Shown: positions 53,690-62,063 of the stretch, piece by piece
How positions within the stretch are numbered: position 1 is the stretch's first letter
Layout: every line of letters starts with the position of its first letter
NCBI GenBank assembly: GCA_050186725.1
Contig: JBFWYG010000001.1
Location: forward strand, 163,558 to 227,557
From: JADJYF01 sp050186725
GTDB taxonomy: Bacteria; Pseudomonadota; Gammaproteobacteria; Ga0077536
DNA length: 64,000 nt
Direction: 5' to 3'
Program-made: the position numbers and the translations under genes
Notes under the pieces: generated by a model
The model's database searches: none
What the model was told of the DNA's origin: nothing
The model's input: the letters and a program-made list of their open reading frames with translations, nothing else

Positions 53690-54108
53690 GCGACGCGGGC
53701 GCCGGGCGACTGTTCGCCTACGGCACGCTGCTGCACCCCGCGGTGCGCGAGGCGGTGTGTGGAAGGAGCCTGCACGGCCGGCCGGCGATCCTGGCTGATT
53801 TCGCGCGCTACGCGCTCGCGGGCGAGGTCTACCCGGCGGTGGTGGAAGCGCCAGGCGCGGAGACCCCGGGTGAAGTGTTCGAGGGGCTGGACGCGGCACT
53901 GTGGCGCGTGCTCGACGACTGGGAGAGCCCGCTCTACGCGCGCCACACGGTAGAGGTCAGGGTCGCGTCGGGCGAACGGCTGAGCGCGCAGGTCTACGTG
54001 CTCGCACCATCCCACCGCGGCCTGCTGGCTGCTTCGGCCTGGTGTCCGCGGGAATTCGCGCGCCTGCACGCCGACGCCTATCTCGCGCGCTTCGGCACCG
54101 CATGGTGA
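53686..54108 (+). CDS. Gamma-glutamylcyclotransferase-like (AIG2/GGCT) protein
   Basis: A 140-residue protein of the GGCT-like fold. The motif RLFAYGTLLHPAVRE near the N-terminus is the substrate-binding YGSL-type loop, and EGLDAALWRVLDDWESPLYARHTVEV is the typical later part. Such proteins cyclise gamma-glutamylamines or have unknown substrates. There is no ATG near the motif; the TTG at 53686 (TTGA) overlaps the CoA transferase stop and is the likely start. Confidence 0.8.
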   Translation: MSDAGAGRLFAYGTLLHPAVREAVCGRSLHGRPAILADFARYALAGEVYPAVVEAPGAETPGEVFEGLDAALWRVLDDWESPLYARHTVEVRVASGERLSAQVYVLAPSHRGLLAASAWCPREFARLHADAYLARFGTAW

Positions 54109-54641
54109 TCCACACCGTCGGCCACAGCAATCGCAGCGCCGAGGCCCTGCTCGCTCTGCTCGCCGCATTCGCGGTGGAGGTGCTCATCGACGTGCGCGCG
54201 GTGCCGCGGTCACGCCGTCATCCGCAGTTCGAACGCGGCGCGCTGGCCGCGACCCTCACCGCCGCCGGCCGCGAGTACCACTGGTGGGGCGCGGCACTCG
54301 GCGGCATGCGCCGCGCGCGGCCCGATTCACCGCACCGCGCGCTGCCGGCCGACGGTCTGCGCGGCTACGCGGATCACATGGCGAGCCCGGCCTTTCGCAC
54401 CGCGCTCCGCGACGTGCTCGGGCTGGCCGCGACGCGCCGCGTGGCGCTGATGTGTGCGGAAGCCGACTTTCGTCACTGCCATCGCCAGCTCATCGCCGAC
54501 AGCCTGGTGCTGGCCGGCGCGGACGTACGCCACATCAGCGCACCGGAGCATGCCGCGCCCCACGAATTCCATCCGGCGCTGTGCGCGGTGCGCAACCCAC
54601 CGGTTTACAATGCCGGGCTGAGCGGCGACCTCTTCGACTGA
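54102..54641 (+). CDS. DUF488 domain-containing protein
   Basis: A 179-residue DUF488 protein. The opening IHTVGHSNRSAEALLALLAAFAVEVLIDVRAVPRSRRHPQF and the cysteine-containing ALMCAEADFRHCHRQLIAD are characteristic. The function is unknown. The start overlaps the GGCT-like gene by 7 bases (ATG at 54102; a GTG at 54105 is also possible). Confidence 0.85.
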   Translation: MVIHTVGHSNRSAEALLALLAAFAVEVLIDVRAVPRSRRHPQFERGALAATLTAAGREYHWWGAALGGMRRARPDSPHRALPADGLRGYADHMASPAFRTALRDVLGLAATRRVALMCAEADFRHCHRQLIADSLVLAGADVRHISAPEHAAPHEFHPALCAVRNPPVYNAGLSGDLFD

Positions 54642-54665
54642 GCCGCAAGACACCCAGGGGGATTC

Positions 54666-55259
54666 ATGGCTTTACGCGATCAAGTAATGGCGCTCGACAT
54701 CACGCTGCCGAGCCGCGAGGAACTGCCGGAGGACCTGGCCAAGTATTTCAGCGTGTGTGACAAGAAGCTCGGCATGGTGCCGAACGTGCTCGCCGCCTAC
54801 AGCCATGACGCCGAACAGCTGCGCACCTTCTCGCGCTTCTACAACGCCATCATGTTCGGCGAGGGCGGTCTCAGCAGCCTCGAGCGCGAGATGATCGCCG
54901 TGGTGGTCTCCTCGCAGAATCATTGCTTCTACTGCCTCACCGCGCATGGCGCCGCGGTGCGCGAGTATTCCGGCGATCCGGCGCTCGGCGAACTGATGGT
55001 GATGAACTACCGTGCCGCGGAGCTCTCGCCCCGCCATCGCGCGATGCTCGACTTCGCCGCCAAGCTCACCAATCATCCGAGCGAAATCGACGAGCCCGAT
55101 CGGCAGGCGCTGCGCGACGTCGGCTTCAGCGAGAAGGACATCTGGGACATCGCCAACGTCGCGGCGTTCTACAACATGACCAACCGCGTGGCCGCGGCGG
55201 TGGACATGCAGCCCAACAAGGAATACCACGCCAAGCATCGCGGCACGCCGGCCGGCTGA
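54666..55259 (+). CDS. AhpD-like peroxidase-related protein
   Basis: A 197-residue member of the carboxymuconolactone decarboxylase/AhpD family. The redox CxxC is in SQNHCFYCLTAHGAAVREYSG, with the histidine three residues after the second cysteine as in AhpD. The family includes alkylhydroperoxidase adaptors. It begins 24 bases after the DUF488 gene, with an AGGGGG site upstream. Confidence 0.85.
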   Translation: MALRDQVMALDITLPSREELPEDLAKYFSVCDKKLGMVPNVLAAYSHDAEQLRTFSRFYNAIMFGEGGLSSLEREMIAVVVSSQNHCFYCLTAHGAAVREYSGDPALGELMVMNYRAAELSPRHRAMLDFAAKLTNHPSEIDEPDRQALRDVGFSEKDIWDIANVAAFYNMTNRVAAAVDMQPNKEYHAKHRGTPAG

Positions 55260-55309
55260 GTGTCCGTGGAGTCCCGAGCGTCGGGCGCCGCCCGAGGAAA
55301 GCCTTGCGC

Positions 55310-56740
55310 ATGAAATCGAGCCGCGCCGTCGCCCGCGCGACGGCCTTGCTACTGCTCTGCCTGCCGGCCTGGGTCACCGCCGCCGGCGGCCTGCCGGATT
55401 CGGTGCAGAAGGTCCTGACCCGGCACAAGATCCCGGCCAGCGCGGTCAGCATCGTGGTGCAGGCGGTGGACGAGAACACGCCGCGGCTCGCGCTGAACGT
55501 CGACACGCCGCGCAACCCGGCGTCGACCGCCAAGGTGGTCACCACCTGGGCCGCGCTCGACATGTTCGGTCCGACCTACACCCTGCCGACGCGCATCTTC
55601 ACCACCGGCGCGATCAAGGGCGGCGTGCTGCAGGGCGACCTGATCATCAAGGGCTATGGCGATCCCTACCTGGTGATCGAGGACTTCTGGTCCTTGGTCG
55701 GACAGATCCGACGCAGTGGCATTCGCGAGATCGCCGGCGACGTGATCATCGACGACAGCCACTTCCTGGTGGAGGAAGACGACCCCGCGGCCTTCGACGG
55801 CAAGGGCGACGCGCTCTACAACGTGCTGCCGAACGCGATGATGGTGAACTTCAAGTCCATCGACTTCGTGTTCGACGCCGACCCCGCCAGCGGGCGGGTG
55901 GAGATCACGAGCGCGCCGGTGCTCGCCAACCTCGATATCGTCAACCACGTGAAGCTCGCGAGCGGCCCCTGCCGCGGCAACGGGCTCACGGTCAGCACCC
56001 ACGCGATCCAAGGTAAGGGGGAACAGATCGAGTTCGGTGGCCAGATGGCCGCCAAGTGCGGGCGCTTGCAGATCTCGCGCACGCTCATGTCGCCCGCGGC
56101 CTACACCTTCGGTGCCTTCAAGGGACTCTGGGAGCAGTGGGGTGGCACGCTCAAGGGCGGCTTCAAGGTCGGACCCAAGCCGCCGCAGGCCAAGGCCCTG
56201 CTCACCTGGCAGTCGCGCCCGCTGGCCGAGATCATTCGGCCGCTGAACAAGTGGAGCAACAACCTGATGGCGCGCATGCTGCTGTTCGCCATCGGCGCGC
56301 ACGACCACCCGCCGCCGGTGACCCGCGCGCAAGGCGAGGCCGCCGCGCTGAAGCACCTGCAGTCGCGTGGGCTGGACGTGAACGGCATCGTGCTCGACAA
56401 CGGCTCGGGACTGTCGCGCACCACGCGCGTCACGGCGCGTTTCATGACCGCGCTGCTGCGCCAGGCCTGGCGCTCGCCGAGCATGCCGGAGTTCGTCGCC
56501 TCGCTGTCCATCGCCGGCATCGACGGCACCACACGTCGACGCTTTCGCAGCGGCCCCGAACGCGGCCGCATGCATCTGAAGACCGGCAGCCTGCAGAACG
56601 TCTCCGCGGTCACCGGCTTCGTACACGCCGCGAGCGGCAAGACCTTCGCCGTGACCGTGCTGACCAACTACACCAACGCCAACTACGGCATCGGCACCGA
56701 GGTGCAGAACGCGGTGCTGGGGTGGGTGCATAAGCTGTAG
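55310..56740 (+). CDS. dacB: D-alanyl-D-alanine carboxypeptidase/endopeptidase PBP4 (DacB)
   Basis: A 476-residue periplasmic class C penicillin-binding protein that trims peptidoglycan cross-links. It has a signal peptide (residues 1-24). The active-site motifs are S72-x-x-K75 in NPASTAKV, SNN in WSNNLMARML, and KTG in HLKTGSLQN. Length fits the family. The ATG at 55310 follows GAGGAAAG. Palindromic repeats begin 56 bases after the stop. Confidence 0.93.
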   Translation: MKSSRAVARATALLLLCLPAWVTAAGGLPDSVQKVLTRHKIPASAVSIVVQAVDENTPRLALNVDTPRNPASTAKVVTTWAALDMFGPTYTLPTRIFTTGAIKGGVLQGDLIIKGYGDPYLVIEDFWSLVGQIRRSGIREIAGDVIIDDSHFLVEEDDPAAFDGKGDALYNVLPNAMMVNFKSIDFVFDADPASGRVEITSAPVLANLDIVNHVKLASGPCRGNGLTVSTHAIQGKGEQIEFGGQMAAKCGRLQISRTLMSPAAYTFGAFKGLWEQWGGTLKGGFKVGPKPPQAKALLTWQSRPLAEIIRPLNKWSNNLMARMLLFAIGAHDHPPPVTRAQGEAAALKHLQSRGLDVNGIVLDNGSGLSRTTRVTARFMTALLRQAWRSPSMPEFVASLSIAGIDGTTRRRFRSGPERGRMHLKTGSLQNVSAVTGFVHAASGKTFAVTVLTNYTNANYGIGTEVQNAVLGWVHKL

Positions 56741-56796
56741 GTCGGGCTTGTACCTGACATTCTTTATGGGGCTTCGATGAGGCTCTGGAACCGAAT

Positions 56797-57038
56797 GGCG
56801 GGTTGAAACCCGCCCTACATGATCGGAATTGACCGAACCATACCGAAACCCGCCTTGTAGGGCCGATTTCAATCGGCCATGCACGGCGCGTCGACGAACG
56901 GCGTGAATGGCGGGTTGAAACCCGCCCTACATGATCGAAATTCACCGAACCATCCCGAAACCCGCCTTGTAGGGCCGATTTCAATCGGCCATGCACGGCG
57001 CTTCGACGAACGGCGTGAATGTCGGGTTGAAACCCGAC
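56797..57038. repeat. Tandem 112-bp palindromic (REP-like) repeat array
   Basis: Five perfect 18-base palindromes alternate: GGCGGGTTGAAACCCGCC (56797-56814 and 56909-56926), GGCCGATTTCAATCGGCC (56861-56878 and 56973-56990), and a variant GTCGGGTTGAAACCCGAC (57021-57038). The period of 112 bases (56797 to 56909) gives two full units and a partial third; the sequence between palindromes is also nearly identical. The array fills the space between the convergent dacB and malY-like genes, and its last palindrome ends at the aminotransferase stop. The same palindromes occur again at 61137-61205. Confidence 0.9.
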
Positions 57039-58199
57039 CTACAGCACTGCCAGCGCCGCCTGCATGCGTTGCAGGATCTGGTCGAGGATCGGCCGCGAGG
57101 TGGCGAAGTTCAGCCGCACGAAGCCCGTGCCGTCCTCGCCGAAGGCGCGGCCCTCGCTGAGCGCGACCTTGGCGTGATCGAGGAAGAACTGCTGCGGACT
57201 GCCGGGCAGCCCGAGATCGCGCATGTCGAGCCACGCGAGGTAGGTCGCCTCCGGCGCGAAGTGTCGCACCCGCGGCCAGTGCCGACCCACGAACTCGGCG
57301 ACGTGATCGCGGTTGCCCCGCAGGTAGGCGATGACCTCGTCCAGCCAGGGCTGGCCGGCGGTCCAGGCGGCGTGCACCGCGCTCACCGCCAGCGTGTTGG
57401 TGCCGCCACGCACGTGCGGCGGCACGCGCTCGAAGCGCGCCTTCAGCGCGGGCGAACCGAAGTGCGCGAAGGCCATGCACAGGCCCGCGATGTTGAACGC
57501 CTTGCTCGCCGACATCAGCGTCACGGTGCGCGCGGCGACCTCCGCGTCGATCGCGGCGATCGGCAGATGGGGTTCGCCGTTCAGCTTGAGCTCGGCGTGG
57601 ATTTCGTCCGACACCACCACGAGATCGTGACGGCACGCGAACTCCGCCAGGCGCGTCAGCTCGGCGCGATCGAAGGCGCGGCCGCTCGGGTTGTGCGGGC
57701 TGCACAGCATCAGCACGCGGGTGCCGGCATCGATGCTCGCCGCCAGCTGGTCGAAGTCGATCTCGTAGCGCGCCGCGCCCGCCACCAGCGGGCACAGCAC
57801 CGCGCGCCTGCCGGTCTCTTCCGCCGCGTGCAGGAAGGGCGGGTAGATGGGCGTCTGGATGACCACGCCGTCGCCGCGCTCGGACAAGGTCTCCAGCGCG
57901 AGGTACAGGCCCTGCACGACGTCGCTCAGGATCACGACCTGCTCGGCGTCGATGGTCCAGCCGAAGCGCTCCGCGACCCGCGCCGCGAACAGCGCCGGCA
58001 GCCCGGTGCGCTGCTGGTGAAAGGGATAGCCGAAATCACTGCGCTCGACCTGCGCCGACAGCGCCGCGCGTATCGGCGCGGCGATCTCGAAATCCATGTC
58101 CGCCACCCAGGCCGGCAGCACGTCCGGCGGGTAGAGCGACCATTTCTGGCCGTGGCGCTGACGCAGGCGGGTTTGATCGAGCGTGTCGAGGTGGTGCAT
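57039..58199 (-). CDS. MalY/PatB family PLP-dependent aminotransferase (C-S lyase)
   Basis: A 386-residue fold-type I PLP enzyme of the MalY/PatB family, which cleaves C-S bonds of cystathionine-like substrates or acts as an aminotransferase. Motifs are LPAWVADMDFE near the N-terminus, CSPHNPSGRAF, VVSDEIHAEL and SASKAFNIAGL with the PLP lysine. The ATG at 58199 gives the family N-terminus; an ATG 12 codons upstream at 58235 adds only a basic stretch. Its 3' end abuts the repeat array. Confidence 0.88.
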   Translation of the reverse strand: MHHLDTLDQTRLRQRHGQKWSLYPPDVLPAWVADMDFEIAAPIRAALSAQVERSDFGYPFHQQRTGLPALFAARVAERFGWTIDAEQVVILSDVVQGLYLALETLSERGDGVVIQTPIYPPFLHAAEETGRRAVLCPLVAGAARYEIDFDQLAASIDAGTRVLMLCSPHNPSGRAFDRAELTRLAEFACRHDLVVVSDEIHAELKLNGEPHLPIAAIDAEVAARTVTLMSASKAFNIAGLCMAFAHFGSPALKARFERVPPHVRGGTNTLAVSAVHAAWTAGQPWLDEVIAYLRGNRDHVAEFVGRHWPRVRHFAPEATYLAWLDMRDLGLPGSPQQFFLDHAKVALSEGRAFGEDGTGFVRLNFATSRPILDQILQRMQAALAVL

Positions 58200-58283
58200 G
58201 ACGGGAGTGTAGCGGCGCGTCGCGGGCGCGGCCAAGCACGACGCGCTTGCGCTACGCTCATGCCTTCACCGCGGAGAGGCTCG

Positions 58284-58982
58284 ATGCACGTACTGATCAC
58301 CGGACACAGCCGCGGCCTGGGCGCGGCGCTCTGCCATCGCCACCTGACGGTCGGCGACCAGGTCTGGGGCATGAGCCGCGGCGCGACGGCTCGACCCGCG
58401 CCCGGACTCCACGAGGGGCGCGGCGACCTGGCCCAGCTGGACCAGGTGACCTCGAGCCTGGACGCGCTGGTGCCTCAAGATGTCGCCCTCGACCGCGTGT
58501 ACCTGAACGCCGGCGTGCTGGGCCGCATCGCCAATCTGCGCGACACGCCGCTGGCCGACATCGCCGCGGTCATGGACATCAACGTGTGGGCCAACAAGCT
58601 CGTGCTCGACTGGCTCGCGGCGCGCGCGAGACCGGCGGCCGACGTGGTGATCGTCTCCTCCGGCGCTGGTGTCACCGGCAACCACGGCTGGGGCGCCTAC
58701 GCGCTGTCCAAGGCCGCGCTCAACATGCTCGCCCAGCTCTATGCCCACGAGATGCCGGACACCCATCTGCTCGCGCTCGCGCCCGGGTTGGTGGATACCG
58801 AGATGCAGGGCCTCCTGCGCCAGGTGGACGTCACGCGCTTTCCCTCGGTCGCGCGCCTGCAGCGCGCGCACGGCACCGCGGACATGCCGGACGCCGACAC
58901 CGTGGCGGCGCGGATCTTCGCGGCCTGGCCCCAGCTGCGCGCGCTGCCGAGCGGCAGCTTCGTCGATTTGCGCCGGCTGTAA
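58284..58982 (+). CDS. Short-chain dehydrogenase/reductase
   Basis: A 232-residue SDR. The NAD(P)-binding motif is LITGHSRGLG (TGxxxGxG), followed by NAG in YLNAGVLG and the catalytic serine with YxxxK (YALSKAALN). It is smaller than the usual 250 residues; the substrate is unknown. The ATG at 58284 has GGAGAGG upstream. It converges with the next gene, the stops being 6 bases apart. Confidence 0.87.
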   Translation: MHVLITGHSRGLGAALCHRHLTVGDQVWGMSRGATARPAPGLHEGRGDLAQLDQVTSSLDALVPQDVALDRVYLNAGVLGRIANLRDTPLADIAAVMDINVWANKLVLDWLAARARPAADVVIVSSGAGVTGNHGWGAYALSKAALNMLAQLYAHEMPDTHLLALAPGLVDTEMQGLLRQVDVTRFPSVARLQRAHGTADMPDADTVAARIFAAWPQLRALPSGSFVDLRRL

Positions 58983-58988
58983 GGCCGC

Positions 58989-59453
58989 TCAGACCGGCAG
59001 GCGCGGAAAGTCGGCGAAGGTGTCCCGGATGCGTGCGCTGGCGACGACCTCCGCGATGCTCGCCAGGTCGCATGCTATGCGCGCCGCGGCCCAGGCGCCA
59101 TGGCGGCTGGCGAGGGCCAGCGCCAGATCGGCGAGGAGGCTCGCGAGCAGCAGCCACGCACCGTGACGCCACACGAGGCGCGGCAGGCGTCCCGCCGTGG
59201 GCCGCCGGCGCAGGGCCGCCAGCAGCACGGCCAGTGCGGGCGAGCTTGCCACCAGGTCGGCCGGCGCGACGTAGGCGAGCAGGTAGCCCAGCTCCGCGCC
59301 GGCCTGCGGCAGGTGCCCGAGCAGCAGCAGGCACTCGGCGTGCAGCGCGTAGAGCAGCACCACCCACAGCGTGAACGGAACGCGCAGTGCGAAATGCTCG
59401 TCGTACGCGTCGGGGTGATAGGGCAGGAAGCGGTGACCGCGTGGATCGTTCAT
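58989..59453 (-). CDS. Small inner-membrane protein, DUF2919-like
   Basis: A 154-residue protein with about four membrane helices (VPFTLWVVLLYALHAECLLLLGHL and others). The opening FLPYHPDAYDEHFALRVPFTLW resembles DUF2919 (YfeZ-like) inner-membrane proteins, whose function is unknown; the family match is tentative. The ATG at 59453 lies 4 bases after the SAM hydrolase stop, so they form an operon. Confidence 0.7.
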   Translation of the reverse strand: MNDPRGHRFLPYHPDAYDEHFALRVPFTLWVVLLYALHAECLLLLGHLPQAGAELGYLLAYVAPADLVASSPALAVLLAALRRRPTAGRLPRLVWRHGAWLLLASLLADLALALASRHGAWAAARIACDLASIAEVVASARIRDTFADFPRLPV

Positions 59454-59457
59454 CGCG

Positions 59458-60264
59458 TCAGCCGCCGTCGTGGACCCGCACCGGCGCGCCGCGCGCGAGG
59501 CCCAGGCGCTCGGCGGCATTGCGTTCGGCCACCGCGATTTCCAGCACGTCGAAAGAATTGATGAGCGCCAGCAGCTCGCCCGGCGCGACGTCACCATAGG
59601 TGCGATGCAGGGTCAGTTCGTGTCCGCCGGCCACCACCCGCGGACGCTTGATGCCTGCCAGCGCGTCGCGCGAGATGTTGGTGATGAGATTGCCGAAATG
59701 ATCGGTGGTGATGATCACGCCATGCAGCTGCGTGCCACGGCGCTCGGGCGGTTCGATGATCGACGGCACGAAGTCGCGTGTCTCTTGACCGCTGTCGACA
59801 GGTGAGAGCGTGCCGGACGCGAGCGCGGCGGCGAGCGGCGCGAACACGTCGCGCCCGTGAAAGGTGGCGCTCTTGTCGGCCAGCGCGTGGGCTTCGATCA
59901 CCGGCTCGGAAACGCGATACACGCGCGCCGCGCTGCGCTCGATCACTTCCGCCAGCAGACCGTTGTCCGGCGCGAGGAACAGGTGGCCATCGCCCTCGGC
60001 GAGCAGCACGCTGCGATCCGTGCCGACCCCCGGATCGACCACCGCGAGATGCACCGTGCCGGCAGGGAAGTAATGGTAGGATCGCGCCATCCAGAAGCCG
60101 GCCTCGGCCGGCCAGTGCACAAAGGCTTCGTGGGTGAGATCGACGATGCGCGCGGCGGCGAAGTGCCGCAGGATCACCCCCTTCATGGTGCCGACGAAAG
60201 GCCCGCGGTGGCCGAAGTCGGTGGTGACGGTGATGACGCCGCACGGCTCGAAACGCTTGTTCAT
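59458..60264 (-). CDS. SAM hydrolase (SAM hydroxide adenosyltransferase, DUF62)
   Basis: A 268-residue protein of the DUF62/fluorinase-chlorinase family. In most bacteria this family hydrolyses S-adenosylmethionine to adenosine and methionine. The opening ITVTTDFGHRGPFVGTMKGVI, the later VDPGVGTDR and FLAPDNGLLAEV are typical. The ATG at 60264 follows GGGAGA. It is divergent from the methyltransferase at 60355, separated by 90 bases. Confidence 0.9.
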   Translation of the reverse strand: MNKRFEPCGVITVTTDFGHRGPFVGTMKGVILRHFAAARIVDLTHEAFVHWPAEAGFWMARSYHYFPAGTVHLAVVDPGVGTDRSVLLAEGDGHLFLAPDNGLLAEVIERSAARVYRVSEPVIEAHALADKSATFHGRDVFAPLAAALASGTLSPVDSGQETRDFVPSIIEPPERRGTQLHGVIITTDHFGNLITNISRDALAGIKRPRVVAGGHELTLHRTYGDVAPGELLALINSFDVLEIAVAERNAAERLGLARGAPVRVHDGG

Positions 60265-60354
60265 GATTGTCTCCCGCCCCCTCGCCCACACGCGGCATTG
60301 TCGCGGCTCCGCGCTGCCCGACGCAATCGCGTCGCCGCGCGCGCTATCTGCGCC

Positions 60355-61107
60355 GTGACCCTCACGCGCGCCGACTGGGAGCGCATCGCTTGCCCGGTAT
60401 GCGACGGGCAGGACTTCACGCACCTGTTCGACAAGGGTGGCGAACCCTTCGTGCGCTGCGCCGGCTGCGGCCTGGTGCTGATCAATCCCCGTCCGCCCTA
60501 TGCCGCGATCCGCGCCGGCTACGATTCGGCCTACAGCGCGGGCTACACGCGCAAGGCGCAGAGCAAGGTGATTCGCGCGCGCAAGCGCGTCGCGCGGGTC
60601 GGTCGCGCCAGCGGGCGCTGGCTGGACGTGGGCTGCTCGGCGGGCTTCGTGGTCAAGGCCGCCACCGAGGCCGGCTTCGAAGCCTGGGGCGTGGACATCG
60701 AGGCGGGCGGCATCGCCTATGGCGAGAACGAACTCGGCCTGTCGCGCCTGGCCTGCGGCACGCTCGAGGAACAGCATTACCCGAGCGGCCACTTCGATGT
60801 GATCTCGGCCTACGACGTCATCGAGCATGTGCCGGACCTCAACCGCTTCGTGGCCGAACTCGCGCGCCTCTTGGCGCCCGGCGGGGTGATCGACATCGGC
60901 ACGCCGGATCTCGGCCACTGGCGTGTGCCGCGCGCGCTCAGCGACTGGCAGGAGTTGAAACCCTCCGAGCATCTCTATTACTTCAACCGCGCCACGCTGG
61001 CGCGCCTGCTCGCGCGCCACGGCCTGCGCATCAAGCTCAAGCGCTTCGCGCTGAAGCCGGGGTTGAAGGTGCTGGTGGAGCGACGGGCGCCGCACGCGGC
61101 GGATTGA
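60355..61107 (+). CDS. Zinc-ribbon class I SAM-dependent methyltransferase
   Basis: A 250-residue protein with an N-terminal zinc-ribbon-like pair (CPVC and CAGCGLVLINPRPPY) and a SAM-binding domain (WLDVGCSAGFVVKAATEAGF, then ISAYDVIEHVPD). This architecture is common near polysaccharide and natural-product genes; the substrate is unknown. The GTG at 60355 is the only plausible start. The stop lies inside a hairpin (8-bp stem, loop 6) at 61096-61117. Confidence 0.82.
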   Translation: MTLTRADWERIACPVCDGQDFTHLFDKGGEPFVRCAGCGLVLINPRPPYAAIRAGYDSAYSAGYTRKAQSKVIRARKRVARVGRASGRWLDVGCSAGFVVKAATEAGFEAWGVDIEAGGIAYGENELGLSRLACGTLEEQHYPSGHFDVISAYDVIEHVPDLNRFVAELARLLAPGGVIDIGTPDLGHWRVPRALSDWQELKPSEHLYYFNRATLARLLARHGLRIKLKRFALKPGLKVLVERRAPHAAD

Positions 61108-61117
61108 ATTCCGCCGC
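61096..61117 (+). terminator. Hairpin at the methyltransferase stop
   Basis: GCGGCGGA and TCCGCCGC form an 8-bp stem with a 6-base loop that includes the TGA. No T-run follows, so termination is possible but not assured. Confidence 0.3.
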
Positions 61118-61132
61118 GCACGGGGCCCCGAT

Positions 61133-61209
61133 GTAGGGCCGATTTCAATCGGCCATGCACGGCGCCGAATCGACATGCGCCGTGCATGGCGGGTTGAAAC
61201 CCGCCCTAC
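61133..61209. repeat. Cloverleaf-like compound palindrome (REP-like)
   Basis: An outer stem TGTAGGGC/GCCCTACA brackets three hairpins: GGCCGATTTCAATCGGCC (61137-61154), a longer dyad with arms GCCATGCACGGCGC and GCGCCGTGCATGGC (about 61152-61190), and GGCGGGTTGAAACCCGCC (61188-61205). The two short palindromes are identical to those in the array at 56797-57038. It lies between two genes on the plus strand. Confidence 0.85.
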
Positions 61210-61241
61210 AGGGGCAGCGAAGCGTTAGGATCGAGCGCATC

Positions 61242-62063
61242 ATGACCTTCCCCACCGACTTCCCTCATCAGCCCGCGCCGCCCTGCTCGCCACCGCGCGG
61301 CGCGGTGCCTATACGCGCGTTCCTGTTCGACACCTACGGCACGGTGTGCGACTTCCACACGCCGTTCAAGCGCGCGCTCGCCGAACTCGCGACGCGCAAG
61401 GGCGTGACACTCGACGCCGGCGAACTCGCCATCAGCTGGCGCAATGCCTACATCCGCAGCGTCACACGCCACGTCGCGCGGGATGCGCCGTTTCGACCCC
61501 TGTGGGAACTGCAGCGCGAGGATCTCGCCGCGCTGCTCGAGCAGCATTTCCCCGCACCGGTCGCGCCGGACGAACAGGCGGCGCTGTGCGCGACCTGGCG
61601 CCGCCTCGAACCCTGGCCAGATGCCGTGCCGGGTCTGACCGCGCTCAGGCGTCACGCCATCGTCGCGCCGCTCTCCAACGGCAATACCGACGACATGATC
61701 GCGCTCGCCCGCCACGCCGGTCTGCCGTGGGACACCATCCTCGGTTCGTCCATCGCGCGCCGCTACAAGCCCCATCCCGAGGTCTACCTGCAGTCGGTGG
61801 CGGCGCTCAACCTGGCCCCGGCCGAGACCTGCATGGTCGCCGCCCACCAGTTCGATCTGCACTTCGCCGCCGGGCTCGGCATGCAGACCGCGTTCGTGCC
61901 CCGCCCCGCCGAGTTCGGCGGCGCGACGCGCCCCGCGGTGCTCGAGCCCGGCGTCGACTACAGCCGCGCGGCCGAGATCCATGCCGAAAGCGAGTGGACC
62001 TTCGTCGCGCGCGACTTCGTCGATCTCGCCGCGCAGTACGCGGCCGTCGCGCCCGCGCCGTGA
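61242..62063 (+). CDS. Haloacid dehalogenase type II family protein
   Basis: A 273-residue HAD-superfamily protein close to L-2-haloacid dehalogenases. The nucleophile is Asp30 in RAFLFDTYGTVCDFHTPF, SNGN at about residue 146 is motif II, and ARRYKPHPEVY carries the motif III lysine. Tyr-Gly after the nucleophile is the dehalogenase pattern, but activity on haloacids is not proven. The ATG at 61242 follows AGGATC. The phosphotransferase gene overlaps its stop by 4 bases. Confidence 0.83.
   Translation: MTFPTDFPHQPAPPCSPPRGAVPIRAFLFDTYGTVCDFHTPFKRALAELATRKGVTLDAGELAISWRNAYIRSVTRHVARDAPFRPLWELQREDLAALLEQHFPAPVAPDEQAALCATWRRLEPWPDAVPGLTALRRHAIVAPLSNGNTDDMIALARHAGLPWDTILGSSIARRYKPHPEVYLQSVAALNLAPAETCMVAAHQFDLHFAAGLGMQTAFVPRPAEFGGATRPAVLEPGVDYSRAAEIHAESEWTFVARDFVDLAAQYAAVAPAP

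Noticed and set aside
56797..57038. CRISPR-like spacing of the palindromes
   Set aside because: The sequence between the palindromes is also repeated, the unit is 112 bases, and no cas genes are present.
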